Shown here in pieces: positions 26,698 to 26,894 of a stretch of DNA of 26,894 nucleotides. The DNA is from DATBLE01 sp046734335 (lineage in GTDB: Bacteria; Actinomycetota; Thermoleophilia; Gaiellales; Gaiellaceae): contig JBKPRA010000032.1 in assembly GCA_046734335.1 (NCBI GenBank), forward strand, positions 1 through 26,894. Direction: 5' to 3'. The notes under the pieces were generated by a model. The model was not told the origin of the DNA, did not search any database, and saw only the letters and a list, made by a program, of their open reading frames with translations. The position numbers and the translations under genes are program-made. The number at the start of each line of letters is the position of its first letter. Within the stretch, counting starts at the first letter, position 1.

Positions 26698-26894
26698 TGC
26701 GTGAAGGGCCTCGCGGTCGTCGGGCCGCGAGGCGGGCCGTCGGACGCGCCGCCGGCCGCCGTGTGCAGGGGCGAGTGGATGTAGTGCCACTTCTCCGGCA
26801 GGACGACCAGGCGGGCGCCCGCCTCCGCGGCCCGCGCCACCAGGTCCCCCGCCACCTCGATGTTCCGGTCGCGGTCCGCGCTCGTGGTGAGCTG
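26679..26894 (-). pseudogene. Nitrilase-superfamily gene fragment running into tRNA-Pro
   Basis: From the right edge the minus strand reads QLTTSADRDRNIEVAGDLVARAAEAGARLVVLPEKW, the N-terminal part of a carbon-nitrogen hydrolase, including the catalytic Glu of LPEKW. After that the residues (HYIHSPLHTAAGGASDGPPRG) no longer look like the family, and a stop comes at 26679-26681 inside the tRNA gene. The remaining 200 or so residues with the catalytic Lys and Cys are missing. The start lies outside the window. A broken gene is the simplest reading; a frameshift or assembly error is possible. Confidence 0.55.
26708..26733 (+). terminator. Hairpin after tRNA-Pro
   Basis: GCCTCGCGG (26708-26716) and CCGCGAGGC (26725-26733) pair perfectly over 9 bp with an eight-base loop, 11 bases after the tRNA. 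There is no T-tract. It probably ends the tRNA transcript and lies inside the nitrilase-like fragment on the other strand. Confidence 0.6.

Noticed and set aside
1..26894. CRISPR array, insertion sequence or prophage
   Set aside because: No regularly spaced repeats, transposase, integrase or phage genes were seen on either strand.

Overview
The window is high-GC chromosomal DNA, most likely from an actinobacterium. The evidence is strong GC bias at third codon positions, zinc-type ribosomal proteins S14, L36 and S4, an NAD-dependent ligase plus a bacterial Ku, coiled-coil cell-wall enzymes with NlpC/P60 and 3D domains, and many genes whose -10 box lies only 6-9 bases before the start codon, as in leaderless transcripts. 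The class Thermoleophilia (Gaiellales or Solirubrobacterales) is my guess from the overall style of the proteins; it is not proven.

Bases 1-12090 are the classical S10/spc/alpha ribosomal block on the + strand: rpsC (tail only), rplP, rpmC, rpsQ, rplN, rplX, rplE, rpsN, rpsH, rplF, rplR, rpsE, rpmD, rplO, secY, then adk, map, rpmJ, rpsM, rpsK, rpsD, rpoA, rplQ. Many junctions overlap by 1-4 bases. The few real spacers almost all hold a hairpin. infA, usually between map and rpmJ, is not there. Five ribosomal proteins (S3, S17, S5, L15, L17) carry long acidic Ala/Glu/Pro-rich extensions. The S17 extension is far longer than the S17 core.

Bases 12174-19572 hold housekeeping genes in mixed orientation: clpP (-), an SRPBCC/ArsR pair (+) with two inverted repeats in its promoter, a lipoprotein cyclophilin (-), truA (+), a secreted six-cysteine protein (-), a HAD phosphatase and ligA (+), a D-Ala-D-Ala carboxypeptidase (-), and a small coiled-coil protein (+).

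Bases 19585-26580 hold an orphan NarL-type response regulator (-), a divergent pair of exported cell-wall proteins (3D-domain on -, NlpC/P60 on +), a long-chain acyl-CoA synthetase (-) divergent from ku (+), a small helix-turn-helix protein (-) with a structured leader ending in an intrinsic terminator, and a Nif3-family protein (-). The window ends with tRNA-Pro(CGG), a hairpin, and the N-terminal part of a nitrilase-like gene that runs into the tRNA.

No insertion sequence, prophage, CRISPR array or rRNA was seen. No gap exceeds about 180 bases. The largest are 7364-7541 and 25666-25836, and both are described below. All calls rest on reading the sequence; no database search was made.
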